This document shows positions 1 to 9,800 of a stretch of 64,000 bases of DNA, one piece after another. Under the pieces are notes generated by a model. That model saw nothing but the letters and a program-made list of their open reading frames with translations, ran no database searches and was not told the DNA's origin. Within the stretch, counting starts at the first letter, position 1, and every line of letters starts with the position of its first letter. Source of the stretch: CAZBRS01 sp964494475 (lineage in GTDB: Bacteria > Myxococcota_A > UBA9042 > CAZBRS01); contig CAZBRS010000026.1 in the NCBI GenBank assembly GCA_964494475.1, positions 13,760 through 77,759 of the forward strand. Reading direction: 5' to 3'. Both the position numbers and the translations under genes were made by a program.

Positions 1-1044
1 CGTGACCGCCAGGCCGGCAGGGTCTCCGAACCGGGCCGACGAACACCCTCCACCGCCGGCCGAGCGCGGCAATCCCGTTACATCGGCCGGGACGAGCTCG
101 CTCGCATCCAGCGCGTCCTCGGTGGTGTTCCGGCACATGGCCCGGAGGTGTTCGGGTCCCGCGGGGATGGAGGGTGGGTAGGAGTGGAAGTTCACGCAGC
201 TCTGGAACTCGGGACAGGCCGCGTCCGATTCGCAGCACACAGCGATCGGTACGCGCTCGCAGTAGCTCCACTTGCAGTGGTGGCAGCGCGGGCAGTCCTC
301 GAAGCTCCAGCAACGCTGGGCGTCAACCGTGGCCGGGTCGTCGAACTCGCAGTGGAACGTGCAACCTCCCCCGTCGTCGACGCAGCGTCCGTAGGCGCCG
401 CAGCCTTCCGTCCAATCGCCGTCGGGTCGACACGTACCGGCGGGCTCGTCGACGCATACGCCGATCTGCTCGCAGCGTCTGCAGGGCGGGCAGTGAGCGT
501 CCTCGAGGCACTCGACGCAGAATCGGTCGGAGTCTTCGTAGCCGTTCGGGTGGGGCCCGCAGTGGCGGTAGGCCCCTGTGCAGTCGGCGTCGGACTCGCA
601 GCAGCCCGGGAAGCGGCCGTCGCAGTAGCCCCACTCGCACTGGATGCACGGCGGGCAATCCGCGGCGGCGTCACAGCGCGTGGCATCGACGAGGCGCGGG
701 TCGTCGAACACGCAGGCCGTGACGCACGTCTCCCAGTCGAGCACGCAGCGCCCGAACGAGCCGCAGGTCGCGGCCTCTCCCTGGCCGACGCCGACGGGGC
801 ACTCGCCGCCCGCGCGCCACTCGCACTCGCCGCAGCCCGAACTGCACACGAAGCAAGGCCCGCATTCGTCGTCGTCCCGGCAGTCGCACGCCACCGACTC
901 GCGCACGTGCTGCACGTCGGCGGCCTCGCCGGCGCCGGGGGCGACGACGTCCGGGGAGGCCAGCGCCGTGGGCGCCAGGCCCGCGAGGGCGAACGCCGCT
1001 GCCAGCAGGAGGGCGACGCTCATGGCACCGGGAGCGCAGAGCAT
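1..1044 (-). CDS. Cys-rich secreted protein, C-terminus cut by window edge
   Basis: The minus-strand frame stays open from an ATG at 1044 to base 1, giving 348 codons with no stop, so the C-terminus lies outside the window. A second in-frame ATG at 1023 is an equally possible start. The N-terminus is a Sec signal peptide: a hydrophobic Ala/Leu stretch ending in PTALA, with likely cleavage before SPDVV. After it come closely spaced Cys pairs of the form CxxC and CExxxxC, with motifs such as CCESDADC, CGSFGRC and CRRCEQIGVC. The same Cys-rich block architecture appears about twice (around residues 40-140 and 180-290). This suggests an extracellular disulfide-rich protein of the kind common in Myxococcota. 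No enzymatic domain was recognised. The start lies 62 bp from the scaffold gap. Confidence 0.8.
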   Translation of the reverse strand, partial: MLCAPGAMSVALLLAAAFALAGLAPTALASPDVVAPGAGEAADVQHVRESVACDCRDDDECGPCFVCSSGCGECEWRAGGECPVGVGQGEAATCGSFGRCVLDWETCVTACVFDDPRLVDATRCDAAADCPPCIQCEWGYCDGRFPGCCESDADCTGAYRHCGPHPNGYEDSDRFCVECLEDAHCPPCRRCEQIGVCVDEPAGTCRPDGDWTEGCGAYGRCVDDGGGCTFHCEFDDPATVDAQRCWSFEDCPRCHHCKWSYCERVPIAVCCESDAACPEFQSCVNFHSYPPSIPAGPEHLRAMCRNTTEDALDASELVPADVTGLPRSAGGGGCSSARFGDPAGLAVT

Positions 1045-1051
1045 GGCTTGC

Positions 1052-1106
1052 CTCGTGGATTCGTTCGTATTCCGAGAGTAGCCAGCTTTGTTCGTCTTGG
1101 GTAGGG
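1052..1106. repeat. 55-bp sequence left of the gap, identical to 1207-1261
   Basis: These 55 bases begin ctcgtggattcg and end ttgggtaggg. They are repeated base for base immediately after the run of N. The copy abuts the gap exactly, which is what is seen when two contig ends overlap but were not merged. Confidence 0.95.
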
Positions 1107-1206
1107 NNNNNNNNNNNNNNNNNNNNNNNNNNNNNNNNNNNNNNNNNNNNNNNNNNNNNNNNNNNNNNNNNNNNNNNNNNNNNNNNNNNNNNNNNNNNNN
1201 NNNNNN
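1107..1206. other. scaffold gap of exactly 100 N
   Basis: There are one hundred consecutive unknown bases, a common default scaffold-gap length. Identical 55-bp flanks suggest that the true sequence contains one copy of the flank and no missing bases. The surrounding non-coding stretch (1045-1372, 328 bp including the N) should carry the promoter of the minus-strand secreted protein. I see no convincing -35/-10 pair in it. Confidence 0.97.
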
Positions 1207-1261
1207 CTCGTGGATTCGTTCGTATTCCGAGAGTAGCCAGCTTTGTTCGTCTTGGGTAGGG
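1207..1261. repeat. 55-bp sequence right of the gap, identical to 1052-1106
   Basis: This is the second copy of the gap-flanking sequence, starting at the first known base after the N run. It is probably the same genomic locus represented twice. Confidence 0.95.
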
Positions 1262-1372
1262 GCTACGAATCCGCCGCTCGTCCGATGTAGCCTTGGTGAC
1301 GTCCGAGTCCTTGGCGAAGGCGGACGCTGCGCCCTGCACTTGCCGGACCGTCGTGGCGTCGATACACTGGGC

Positions 1373-1859
1373 ATGAGATTCCGCGACAAACTCGAAGCCA
1401 CGCTGCGTGCGGTCGCGCCTCTCTTCGAGGTGCCCGGCGTGATCGTCGGAGGCTCGGAGGTGCCCAATCTACTGCAGCCCGGGGCCGCTTCCACGCTGGC
1501 CGTGTCGCAGGCCGCGAAGACGGCCCTCGAAGAGCGCGTCCGAGCCGTCCGCGCCAGGGCCGAAGTCCGGCGCTGGGAATACCGGCAGCGGAACACGTCC
1601 CATGGGGTCTGGCACCGCGTGCGTCGTTTCCTGACGTTCGCTGCCGAGGTCTGGGTGGTCTCCGACGAAGCGACGGCGAACCTGGTCGCCGAAGGCTATG
1701 CGCCCGATCCCGCGGGCCCCGAGCTCGAGCCCGTCACGACCCTCTTGTGCGTCCCGCGCGCGGCTCTTCGAGGTCGAGGGCCGTCGACAGATTCCCGTCA
1801 ACCTGGGCCCCGAGTTTCTGGCGGCCCGGTGCGTGGTGGCGGTCGCCTTCGAGACGTGA
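1373..1859 (+). pseudogene. decayed nucleotidyltransferase-like gene (frameshift, internal loss)
   Basis: An ATG at 1373 opens MRFRDKLEATLRAVAPLFEV followed by GSEVPNLLQPGAASTLAVSQ, which reads like the N-terminal core of a family of nucleotidyltransferase-like proteins (family assignment from memory). The expected Asp-containing strand after this motif is absent, and the following ~80 residues are low in recognisable pattern. The frame then gives LLCVPR. The continuation RLFEVEGRRQIPVNLGPEFL and a short conserved tail are found one frame over, ending in TGA at 1857-1859. The shift falls in a CGCGCGCGG run near 1757-1766, so slippage or a base-calling error is possible there. The missing middle supports real decay. 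It is not part of any visible operon. Confidence 0.5.
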
Positions 1860-1957
1860 CCGTCGAACGAACCCGTCCGGCCTTTCGTCCGTCTTTCTTC
1901 CCGGGGGTGGGCTGGGAGTACAGGGCCGTCGTCGGACCGGAGGGGGGAGGTGAGGGG

Positions 1958-1972
1958 GCGCCGTAGCGGCGC
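1958..1972. terminator. possible short terminator hairpin
   Basis: GCGCCG-TAG-CGGCGC forms a 6-bp GC stem with a 3-base loop, about 35 bp beyond the stop of the minus-strand 894-aa gene. There is no T-rich tract, so this is a weak candidate. Confidence 0.25.
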
Positions 1973-2008
1973 TGCTTGCTGCGCCCGCTGTTCAAAGCGC
2001 CCGTAGGG

Positions 2009-4693
2009 TCAGAAACCGCCGTTCTCGATCATGCACATCTTGAACTCGTCGTTGGGCACCCAACCGCAAACGCCGTTCACGGCGTCGCACTTGGCGAGCT
2101 GGTAGCACGCGTACCAGGGCAGCCACTCGCAGGTGCTGGCCATGGGCTCGGGGGCGCAGATCTGGCCCGAGCAGCCGCTCACCACGCAGGTGGGCGGGTT
2201 GATGGGCTCGCACACGTACTGCAGCATGCAGGGCATCAGGCAGGGCGGGTCCTGATTGTAGCAGTCGGGGCAGACGGCCTCTTCCTTGCACACTTCGCCC
2301 TCGGCGCAGGCCGTGCCGTCGGGGCACACGTTGTCGCAGCCCTCGTCGACCAGCCCGTTACCGTCGTCGTCCATGCCGTTGCCGCAGACTTCTTCGGTCG
2401 GGTAGCCGGGCGTGCACTTGCCGGGGCCCGCCGCGACCAGGCAGTAGGCGCCGGCGGGGCAGCCGATGGCGCCCTCGCACACCTGGCCCCAGGGGCAGTC
2501 GGCGTTGCTCCAGCAGTAGCCCGACTGAAGCACGCACACGCCTGCTTCGCAGGGCGGCAGGTAGTCGGCGCACTCGTTGCCGAACGGGCAGCAGGCCCTG
2601 GGGGCGGCGGCGTCGGCCCCGAAGTAGGGCGCGGCCTGGCACGTCTCGTACCACATGCAGTCGGCGTCGCTCGAGCAGGTGGTCGTGGTGCCGCAGCCCT
2701 CGTCGACCAGGCCGTCGCCGTCGTCGTCGTAGTAGTTGCCGCAGATCTCGGCGGCGGCCGGCACGCACACCCCCTCGCACGTCGGGTAGATCATGAGGCA
2801 CATGATGTCCGAGTTGGCCGGGCAGCAGGCCATGACGCCGTTCTCGTCGAGGTAGGGCGGGATGGCGCAGAACTGGCCGGGCGCGCAGTCGTAGTCGGAG
2901 GTGCAGGCCTTCTGCTCGGCGATGCAGTAGCCGTGGCAGTACGAGCACTCGGGCGACGAGCAGTCGAGCAGGATGCACACGTCGAGGGCGTTGCAGATCT
3001 CGCCGGCGGCGCAGTCGGAGTTGGTCAGGCACAGGGGCGCGGGGTCGGGCACGCACACGCCGGACTCGAGGCACCACGCCTGCTCGTTCATGGGGCAGTT
3101 CTCGCCGTCGGCGCACCCGCACCACGACGAGAACTCGCAGTGGTACCCCGCCTCGCAGTCGGCGTCGCTGGTGCAGTCGGGCTGCGTGACGGGCACGCAC
3201 TGCCCGAAGGGCTCGCAGATGCAGTCGACGCCGGTGGCCGGGTCGTAGTTGGCGCAGTCGCAGGGGTAGAGCTCGCAGGCGTAGCCCGCGGGGCACTCGT
3301 AGTCGGCGGTGCAGCCCGCGCTGTCGGGCACGCACTCGGCGTAGGTGCTGCACCCACCGGGCATGGGGTCGCACAGGCTGCCGTCGGGCGACACGCAGTC
3401 CTCGCCGTCGTAGCACACGGTGACTTCCTCGCAGTGGGTGCCGGCCGCGCACTTGACCGCGTCGCAGGGCGAGAACTGGTAGGGGACGCACTCGCCGTAG
3501 GGCTCGCACCAGCAGTCTTCGCCGTTCTCGGCGTAGCAGTCGCACGGCCACAGCTGGCAGACCATGTCGGAGGGGCAGTCGTAGTCGGTGCTGCAGCCGA
3601 TCGTGTCGGCCACGCACACGCCCGGCGAGTCGATGCACTTCTCGTCGCCGCAGTTGCCGGCGTCGTCGCAGTTGGTCGACGGGTCGCACTTGTACATGGC
3701 CTCGCAGCGGAAGCCCGGCTGGCAGTCGGCGTCGGAGAAGCACTCGGGGCCCTGGATGGGCTCGCACACGCCGCGGCTCTGGCACGGGACGTCGGGGTCG
3801 GTCGTGCCGTCGTCGTAGGTGCCGCACGCGCCGTAGTAGAAGTTGCACTGGTAGCCCGCGGGGCACTCGTCGTCGGCCCAGCAGCCCGTGGTGGCGGGTA
3901 CGCACACGCCCACCGGCTCGCAAGGCAGGGGCGCGCCGCAGTCGGTGCCATCGGCACAGTCGGTCGCGTAGCAGCGCTGCTCGACCTGGCAGATCATGCC
4001 GTCGCCGCAGTCGGCGTCGGAGGTGCAGCCCGTGACGACGGGCCGGGTCAGGCACACGCCCTCGCAGGGCGGCACCAGGCAGCCGGCGCCGGACGCGTCG
4101 GGGCGGCAGGGGGCGCGGTCTTCGGCGGCGCCGTACCACCCGCAGGTCGCGAAGTCGCAGTACTGGTCGGCGCCGCACTGGGCGTCGGAGGTGCAGCCGG
4201 CGGGCTTGTCGGTGCACTGGCCGTAGCACACCGCGGGGCACGCCATGTCGCCCGTGCAGCCCGGGGGCGGCAGGCACACGCTGGTGTCGCAGAACTGGCC
4301 CTCGGCGCACTGGCCGTCGGAGTAGCAGCCCGTCGGCTCGACCACGTCGTCGACGCACGCGCCGTAGCACACGTCGCACACGGGGCAGTCGGGCGGCGCG
4401 TTGCACACACCGTCGGAGACCGAGCAGTGCGTGCCCTTGGCGCAGTCCCAGTCACTGTAGCAGCCGGCCGGCGTCACCGTACACTGCCACGCGCAGGTGG
4501 CGTCGATGCAGGCCCAGGCTCCGACGCAGTCGACGTCGGGCTCCCCGTCGCAGTCGGCGGAGGTGAGGCACACGGGCTCCGAGGGGTCCGACGCGCCGCA
4601 GGTCGGCTGCGTGTTGCCCCCCAGGACCGCCAGCGCGAACAGGACCCCCATCGTCGAACCGAGCACGCTGATCAACCGAGCCAAGCGCTTCAT
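2009..4693 (-). CDS. 894-aa Cys-rich secreted protein with MopE-like motifs
   Basis: The start is the ATG at 4693 (MKRLARLISVLG), because a strong AAGGAGGG ribosome site sits just upstream; an ATG 15 bp further upstream overlaps that site and is unlikely. A signal peptide is followed by TQPTCGASD and then a long array of about 15 Cys-rich units. Each unit has a C-x-S-D-x-D-C half (CTSDADC, CFSDADC, CWSNADC) and a G-x-x-C half (CEAGYHC, CPAGYQC). Two copies of the CGNxxDDDGxGLVDEGC motif lie in the C-terminal third; this motif is shared with MopE-type copper and calcium-binding surface proteins. The protein is probably extracellular and disulfide-bonded, with possible metal-binding loops. No catalytic domain was recognised. 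It appears monocistronic, flanked by 149 and 220 bp of non-coding DNA. Confidence 0.85.
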   Translation of the reverse strand: MKRLARLISVLGSTMGVLFALAVLGGNTQPTCGASDPSEPVCLTSADCDGEPDVDCVGAWACIDATCAWQCTVTPAGCYSDWDCAKGTHCSVSDGVCNAPPDCPVCDVCYGACVDDVVEPTGCYSDGQCAEGQFCDTSVCLPPPGCTGDMACPAVCYGQCTDKPAGCTSDAQCGADQYCDFATCGWYGAAEDRAPCRPDASGAGCLVPPCEGVCLTRPVVTGCTSDADCGDGMICQVEQRCYATDCADGTDCGAPLPCEPVGVCVPATTGCWADDECPAGYQCNFYYGACGTYDDGTTDPDVPCQSRGVCEPIQGPECFSDADCQPGFRCEAMYKCDPSTNCDDAGNCGDEKCIDSPGVCVADTIGCSTDYDCPSDMVCQLWPCDCYAENGEDCWCEPYGECVPYQFSPCDAVKCAAGTHCEEVTVCYDGEDCVSPDGSLCDPMPGGCSTYAECVPDSAGCTADYECPAGYACELYPCDCANYDPATGVDCICEPFGQCVPVTQPDCTSDADCEAGYHCEFSSWCGCADGENCPMNEQAWCLESGVCVPDPAPLCLTNSDCAAGEICNALDVCILLDCSSPECSYCHGYCIAEQKACTSDYDCAPGQFCAIPPYLDENGVMACCPANSDIMCLMIYPTCEGVCVPAAAEICGNYYDDDGDGLVDEGCGTTTTCSSDADCMWYETCQAAPYFGADAAAPRACCPFGNECADYLPPCEAGVCVLQSGYCWSNADCPWGQVCEGAIGCPAGAYCLVAAGPGKCTPGYPTEEVCGNGMDDDGNGLVDEGCDNVCPDGTACAEGEVCKEEAVCPDCYNQDPPCLMPCMLQYVCEPINPPTCVVSGCSGQICAPEPMASTCEWLPWYACYQLAKCDAVNGVCGWVPNDEFKMCMIENGGF

Positions 4694-4697
4694 GAGA

Positions 4698-4705
4698 CCC
4701 TCCTT
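4698..4705 (-). promoter_or_regulatory. ribosome binding site fixing the start of the 894-aa gene
   Basis: AAGGAGGG on the minus strand lies 4 bases before the ATG at 4693. It shows that the in-frame ATG at 4708, whose own codons include this site, is not the start. Confidence 0.8.
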
Positions 4706-4913
4706 CACCCTCGCGGGTTCCCGCTGCGATTCCTGACGGACTCTAGTACAGCAAGACGCATGCCAATCCGCCCGTACCGATCGGAATCGTAAGGAATCAC
4801 GGTGGAAGGTGCAACGCGAAAGCGCGATCGTGGCGCCGAGACCTCGCGAAGCCGGGGGGAGCCGCCAGCGCCTCGGGCTCAGATGTGTGAAGGAATTCTA
4901 CACAGTGCGGCGT

Positions 4914-5456
4914 TCATGCCGTTGGGTCGTCGCCCGCTGCGTCGCCTTCCTGCAGTACGATCTCGGAGACGATCTCCCAGTTGTCCATCACGCGGGAGCG
5001 CGGGCAGCCCCAGATGCTGCAGACGCCGACCACGCTGCGCGGCTTCAGGACCGGGCTCAGGTAGATGGTGTAGAGCCGACCGTGGCCTTCGCAGGAGCAG
5101 CCCCCGACCACGGGGAACTCGGCCCCGCAGATCGGGCAACTGAGCACGCAGTCGGCGCCGGGCTCGAGGTCGGTGAACCCCTGCTTGGTCATGTCGCCGT
5201 GGATGGGCGACAGGTACACGACGCCCGAGCGGCCGCCGGCGCGCACCTGCAGCGCGATGCCGTGCCACCCGTCGCCGAAGGTCGGGTTGGCGTCGGAGAT
5301 GAGGTCGTGGCCCATGGGGCAGAGGGCGCGCGTGACCACGACGGTGGGCTCGTGGGAGGGGTCGCCCACCAGCGCGACGTGTTCGACGCGACCGGCCTTG
5401 TCGGCGCCGTGCGGGAACGAGGGGTGGCGGGGGCGCTTCGGCTCGCGGGTCGTCAT
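4914..5456 (-). CDS. 180-aa zinc-ribbon-like hypothetical protein
   Basis: The start ATG is at 5456, 32 bp after the stop of the upstream CBM9-like lipoprotein gene, so the two are probably cotranscribed. There is no signal peptide, so the product is likely cytoplasmic. Residues around 45-60 read ALCPMGHDLISD. The central CPICGAEFPVVGGCSC supplies a CxxC plus CxC set that could bind zinc, and VCSIWGCPRSR follows. The C-terminal helix is acidic and ends in DDPTA. No family was recognised. The paired CP-x-x-H/C knuckles suggest a structural metal site rather than an enzyme. A function tied to the neighbouring lipoprotein is only an inference from spacing. Confidence 0.7.
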   Translation of the reverse strand: MTTREPKRPRHPSFPHGADKAGRVEHVALVGDPSHEPTVVVTRALCPMGHDLISDANPTFGDGWHGIALQVRAGGRSGVVYLSPIHGDMTKQGFTDLEPGADCVLSCPICGAEFPVVGGCSCEGHGRLYTIYLSPVLKPRSVVGVCSIWGCPRSRVMDNWEIVSEIVLQEGDAAGDDPTA

Positions 5457-5488
5457 GGCTGCCTCGTTTCCAGCTCGGGGTGTCGGGT

Positions 5489-6763
5489 TCACTCGGGGAA
5501 CGTGAGCGTGCCGGCGCGCGCCAGGTTGTGGAAGTCGCCGCCGGCGGGCGACCACACGGCCTGGGACGGCGCCGGACCCTTGGGGTTCACGTCGAGGCGG
5601 TAGAAGTTGGCCTTCCACGTCTCGGCGGTGGCGGGCGAGCCCTCCTTGAGGTTCGGGAGGCTCTTCAGGGGCACGGCCAGCTCGACCGTCCAGCCCGTGT
5701 CGGCCTTGTCGTCGCCGAGCGTGCCCTGCAGCGTGACGGCGGCTCGCAGCTCGATGTTGAAGTTCTTGCTGGCCTCGGGCCAGTCGGGCTTGCGGTGCTC
5801 GGTGAAGAACGCGTCGAACACCGCGCCCGTGGGCGACACCTGCAGCTCGAGGTAGTCCTTCTCGTCGCCGTAGGGATCGAGGTAGACCTCGACCACGTCT
5901 TCCTTCCAGAGGGTGGCGTCGCGCGCGGTGAACTGGCTGGCGATGTCGGCGTCCTGCACCTGGAAGGCCAGGTACAGGTTCTCGGCGTCGCGCAGGACGC
6001 GCACCGTCGTGGCGCCGGCGCCCTGGTACGGTCGGCCGTCGGGGCGGAAGGCGAGGGCGGTGACGGGAGCGTCGGCCCACTCGGCGTCGGCCACGGCTCC
6101 GTCGATGGTGGGCGGCGTGGCGGTCTTCTTCACCGCGAGCGCCTGGGCGGGCACGACCACCTTGGGCTTCTCGGCCGTGGGCGCGCCCTTCTCGACGGTG
6201 AGCGTGCCGGCCAGCGCGCGGCTCTCGCCGTCGGCCCGGGTGGTGCCCTTGGTCGTGACCGGCAGGCGTTCGTTGCGCTGCGACGACTTCCAGGCCCCTT
6301 CGTCGTAGATGCCGACCCACAGCTCGGCCGGGCCGGCGGGGAAGTCGGCGTCGACCGTGGCGCGCTGCACGTCGCGGATGATGTCGCCGGCCTTCCAGCG
6401 GTCGATGGGGTAGAGCTCGCCGATGGCGTTGTGGTCGAGGATCTGGCGCTTCTGGCGCGACTTCTCGAGGTGCACGAAGATCTTCCACGTGCCCGGCAGC
6501 TCCTTCAGGACCTCCCAGGTGTACGTGATCTCGATCTTGCCGCCCGGCTTGACCGTGGTGACGTCGAGGTCGACGCCCAGCAGGCGTACGGCGCCGCCGA
6601 ACTCGGCCCCGATCGGGTTCTTCATTTCGGGAGCGGCCTTCAGCAGGTTGGCCTCGATGCGCTCCTTCTGCTCCGTGGTGAGGATCAGCTTCTTGGGCTG
6701 GCGGCACCCCCCGGTCGCGACCAGGAGCAGGAGTGCCAGCACGGCCAGGCTTCGCGTTCTCAT
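5489..6763 (-). CDS. lipoprotein with C-terminal CBM9-like carbohydrate-binding domain
   Basis: The start is the ATG at 6763, giving MRTRSLAVLALLLLVATGGC, a lipoprotein signal with the modified Cys at residue 20. A longer in-frame ATG lies upstream but would place the promoter inside the gene. Residues ~25-200 contain a beta-rich part (TYTWEVLKELPGTWKIFVHL) like a sandwich domain. Residues ~215-424 match the carbohydrate-binding family 9/DOMON pattern: PPTIDGAVADAEWADAPV, EDVVEVYLDP and a terminal WSPAGGDFHNLARAGTLTFP. The product is expected in the envelope, where it may bind polysaccharide or heme-like ligands. Transcription probably starts at the TTGACA-N17-TATGCA promoter upstream, divergent from the giant repeat lipoprotein. 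Confidence 0.8.
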   Translation of the reverse strand: MRTRSLAVLALLLLVATGGCRQPKKLILTTEQKERIEANLLKAAPEMKNPIGAEFGGAVRLLGVDLDVTTVKPGGKIEITYTWEVLKELPGTWKIFVHLEKSRQKRQILDHNAIGELYPIDRWKAGDIIRDVQRATVDADFPAGPAELWVGIYDEGAWKSSQRNERLPVTTKGTTRADGESRALAGTLTVEKGAPTAEKPKVVVPAQALAVKKTATPPTIDGAVADAEWADAPVTALAFRPDGRPYQGAGATTVRVLRDAENLYLAFQVQDADIASQFTARDATLWKEDVVEVYLDPYGDEKDYLELQVSPTGAVFDAFFTEHRKPDWPEASKNFNIELRAAVTLQGTLGDDKADTGWTVELAVPLKSLPNLKEGSPATAETWKANFYRLDVNPKGPAPSQAVWSPAGGDFHNLARAGTLTFPE

Positions 6764-6797
6764 CGTGGAGCGCCCGGGATTGGTGATTCCGGCTCGT

Positions 6798-6826
6798 TGC
6801 ATAGCTGTGTCGGGCGAGCCTGTCAA
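6798..6826 (-). promoter_or_regulatory. sigma70-like promoter for the CBM9-like lipoprotein
   Basis: TTGACA, 17 bases, then TATGCA on the minus strand, with predicted initiation about 25 bp before the ATG at 6763. It is back to back with a plus-strand promoter at 6833. Confidence 0.6.
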
Positions 6827-6832
6827 CGTCCT

Positions 6833-6860
6833 TTGCACGTGGGGGCGATTCTGCTACCCT
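6833..6860 (+). promoter_or_regulatory. sigma70-like promoter for the giant repeat lipoprotein
   Basis: TTGCAC, 16 bases, then TACCCT, ending 35 bp before the start codon at 6896. Only 6 bp separate it from the divergent -35 box. Confidence 0.5.
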
Positions 6861-6895
6861 GAACCGAACGTTCCGCTTCCTCGAGGGGGAGATCC

Positions 6896-9800
6896 ATGAG
6901 CAGGGGCCAGATTCGGCGATTGGGCATGTGGGTGGCCCTGTGGGCGTTCGTGGGCTGCGGCTCGGGGGTCACCGAGTCCGACGACGTGCACCTCGATGTC
7001 CCGGACGTCGGTCCTGTCGACGGCTTCGAGCTCGACCTGGGTGTCGACCCGGGCCCCGTGTTCGACATCCTCGTCGACTCCGACGCCGGCAAGCCCGACT
7101 CCGACGCTGCCGATCTCGACGCGGCGCCCGAAGAGGTCGACCTGGCCTGCGAGCCCGGCTACGGCGAGTTCGGGTGCTCCTGCACGACCGACGACGACTG
7201 CGCCAGCAACTACTGCGTCGACTCCACGGCGGGCAAGGTCTGCACGACCGTCTGCACCGGCACGTGCGAGGCCGCCGGCTGGACGTGCGCCGAGGTCAAG
7301 GACACCTGCCCCGACTGCGTCTACATCTGCGTCTACCAGCACCAGACGCTCTGCGCCCCCTGCCGCACCGACGCCGAGTGCAAGCAGAACGCCGTGCTCG
7401 TCGAGGGCACGTGCCTCTCGTACGGCAACGAGGGCTCCTACTGCGGCACGGCCTGCGAGTTGGACGCAGAGTGCCCCGACGGCTTCTACTGCTCCGAAGA
7501 GACCCTGCCCTCCGGCCAGACGCGCACCTACTGCCGCAGCGACAACGGCCGCTGCGAGTGCAGCCCCTACGCCACCGAGCAGGGCCTGGGCACCGGGTGC
7601 GCCATCCAGAACGCGTTCGGCACCTGCTCCGGCGACCGCTACTGCACCGAGGCCGGCCTCGGCCAGTGCGACGCGAGCATCCCCTCCAAGGAGAAGTGCA
7701 ATCTGGCCGACGACGACTGCGACGGCGAAACCGACGAAGGCTACGAGGGCGAGGTCTGCGCCGTGACCAACGAGTTCGGCACCTGCGCGGGCCTCGAGAT
7801 CTGCATCGACGGCGAGGCGTTCTGCGAGGGTCGCGAGCCCGCCAAGGAGATCTGCGACGGGCAGGACAACAACTGCAACGGCCAGACCGACGAGACCTTC
7901 CTCAACACCGACGCCGATCCGCTGGCCGACTGCGTCGATCCCGACGACGACAACGACGGCGTGTTCGACGACGGCGACGCCAGCGGCACGGTGGGTGACA
8001 ACCCCTGCCCCAACGGCCAGACCGTGTCGTGCGACGACAACTGCCGCCTCTCCGAGAACCACTTCCAGGCCGACCTCGACCTCGACGGAAAGGGCGACGC
8101 CTGCGACTGCGACGCCGACGGCGACAACTTCGGCTGCGGCGAGACCGCCGACTGCGACGACCTGAACAAGAACGTGAACCCGGCCGTCAACGAGGGCCAG
8201 CCGGCCGAGGGCGTGTGCACGTACTGCAACGCCAAGGACGACGACTGCGACGGCCAGACCGACGAGGGCTGCTTCGACGCCAACGACGACGGCGTGGTCG
8301 ACTGCCTGGCCGCCGACGACGACGCCGACGGCGTCGTCGACGGCCTCGACAACTGCCCCAAGGTCTGGAACCCCCACCAGGAAGACCTCGACGGGGATCA
8401 TCTGGGCGACGTCTGCGACGACGACAAGGACAACGACGGCTTCAAGGTCGCGAACGACTGCGACGACATGGTCAAGACCGTGTTCCCGGGCGCCTACGAG
8501 GCCTGCAACGGCATCGACGACAACTGCAACTCGCTCACCGACGAAGACTGGCTCGACACCGACCACGACAAGAAGGCCGACTGCGTCGACCCCGACGACG
8601 ACGACGACGGCGTGCTCGACGACGGCGACGGCAGCGGCAACCCGGCCGACAACCCCTGCACGGGCGGCGTGGCCGCGGCCTGCGACGACAACTGCGGGCT
8701 GCTCCCCAACGCGAACCAGGCCGATCTCGACGGCGATCTGCTGGGCGACCTGTGCGATCCCGACCTCGACGACGACGGCAAGCTGAACGAGCTCGACAAC
8801 TGCCCCGCCGTGGCCAACCCCCAGCAGGCCGATCTCGACTTCGACGGCCTCGGCGACGCCTGCGACTCGGACGTCGACGGCGATACGGTGTCGAACGACG
8901 TCGACAACTGCCCCTGGGTGGCCAACCTGAACCAGACCAACACCGACGGCGCCCTCGAAGGCGACGCGTGCGATGCCGACGACGACGACGACGGCGTGCC
9001 CGACGACGGCGACGGCAGCGGTGTGCAGGGCGACGTGCCCTGCCAGCCCCAGGCCACCGGCGGATGCGACGACAACTGTCGCGTCCACGCGAACGCCGGG
9101 CAGGCCGACAACGACCTCGATGGCGTGGGCGATGCGTGCGACACCGACGACGACAACGACGGCGTGGCCGACGACCTCGACAACTGCGTCCTGACGGGCA
9201 ACGGCGACCAGCTCGACACCGACGGCGACCAGCAGGGCGACGCGTGCGACGCGGATGACGACGACGACGGCGTACTCGACGACGCCGACAACTGCCGCAC
9301 CGCCGAGAACGCGGGGCAGCTCGACACCGACGGCGACCTCGAGGGCGACGCGTGCGATCTCGACGACGACGCCGACGGCGTGCTCGACGCCTTCGACAAC
9401 TGCCCGGTCACGCCGAACCAGGCCCAGCAGAACAGCGACACCGACGGCTTGGGCGACGCGTGCGACCTCGACGACGACGACGACGGCGTGCCCGACGACG
9501 GCGATGGCAGCGGCGTGGTCGGCGACGCTCCCTGCTCGACCGACCTCGTCACCGGATGCGACGACAACTGCCGCACCACGGCCAACGCGAATCAGATCGA
9601 CACCGACGTCGACACGGCGGGCGATGCGTGCGACCTCGACGACGACGACGACGACGTGCCCGACGTGACCGACAACTGCGTCCTCGTCGTCAACAGCGAG
9701 CAGGAGAATGCCGACGGCGACAAGCAGGGCGACGCCTGCGACGACGACGACGACAACGACGGCGTGCTCGACGACGGCGACGGCAGCGGCACGCCGGGCG

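Noticed and set aside
1976..4792. Long plus-strand open frame opposite the 894-aa Cys-rich gene
   Set aside because: Low-complexity Ala/Val/Gly/His translation with no domain. The opposite strand has a signal peptide, a strong ribosome site and regular Cys motifs.
9640..9660. GAC trinucleotide runs as possible microsatellites
   Set aside because: They encode Asp runs within thrombospondin-type repeats and are explained by coding constraint.
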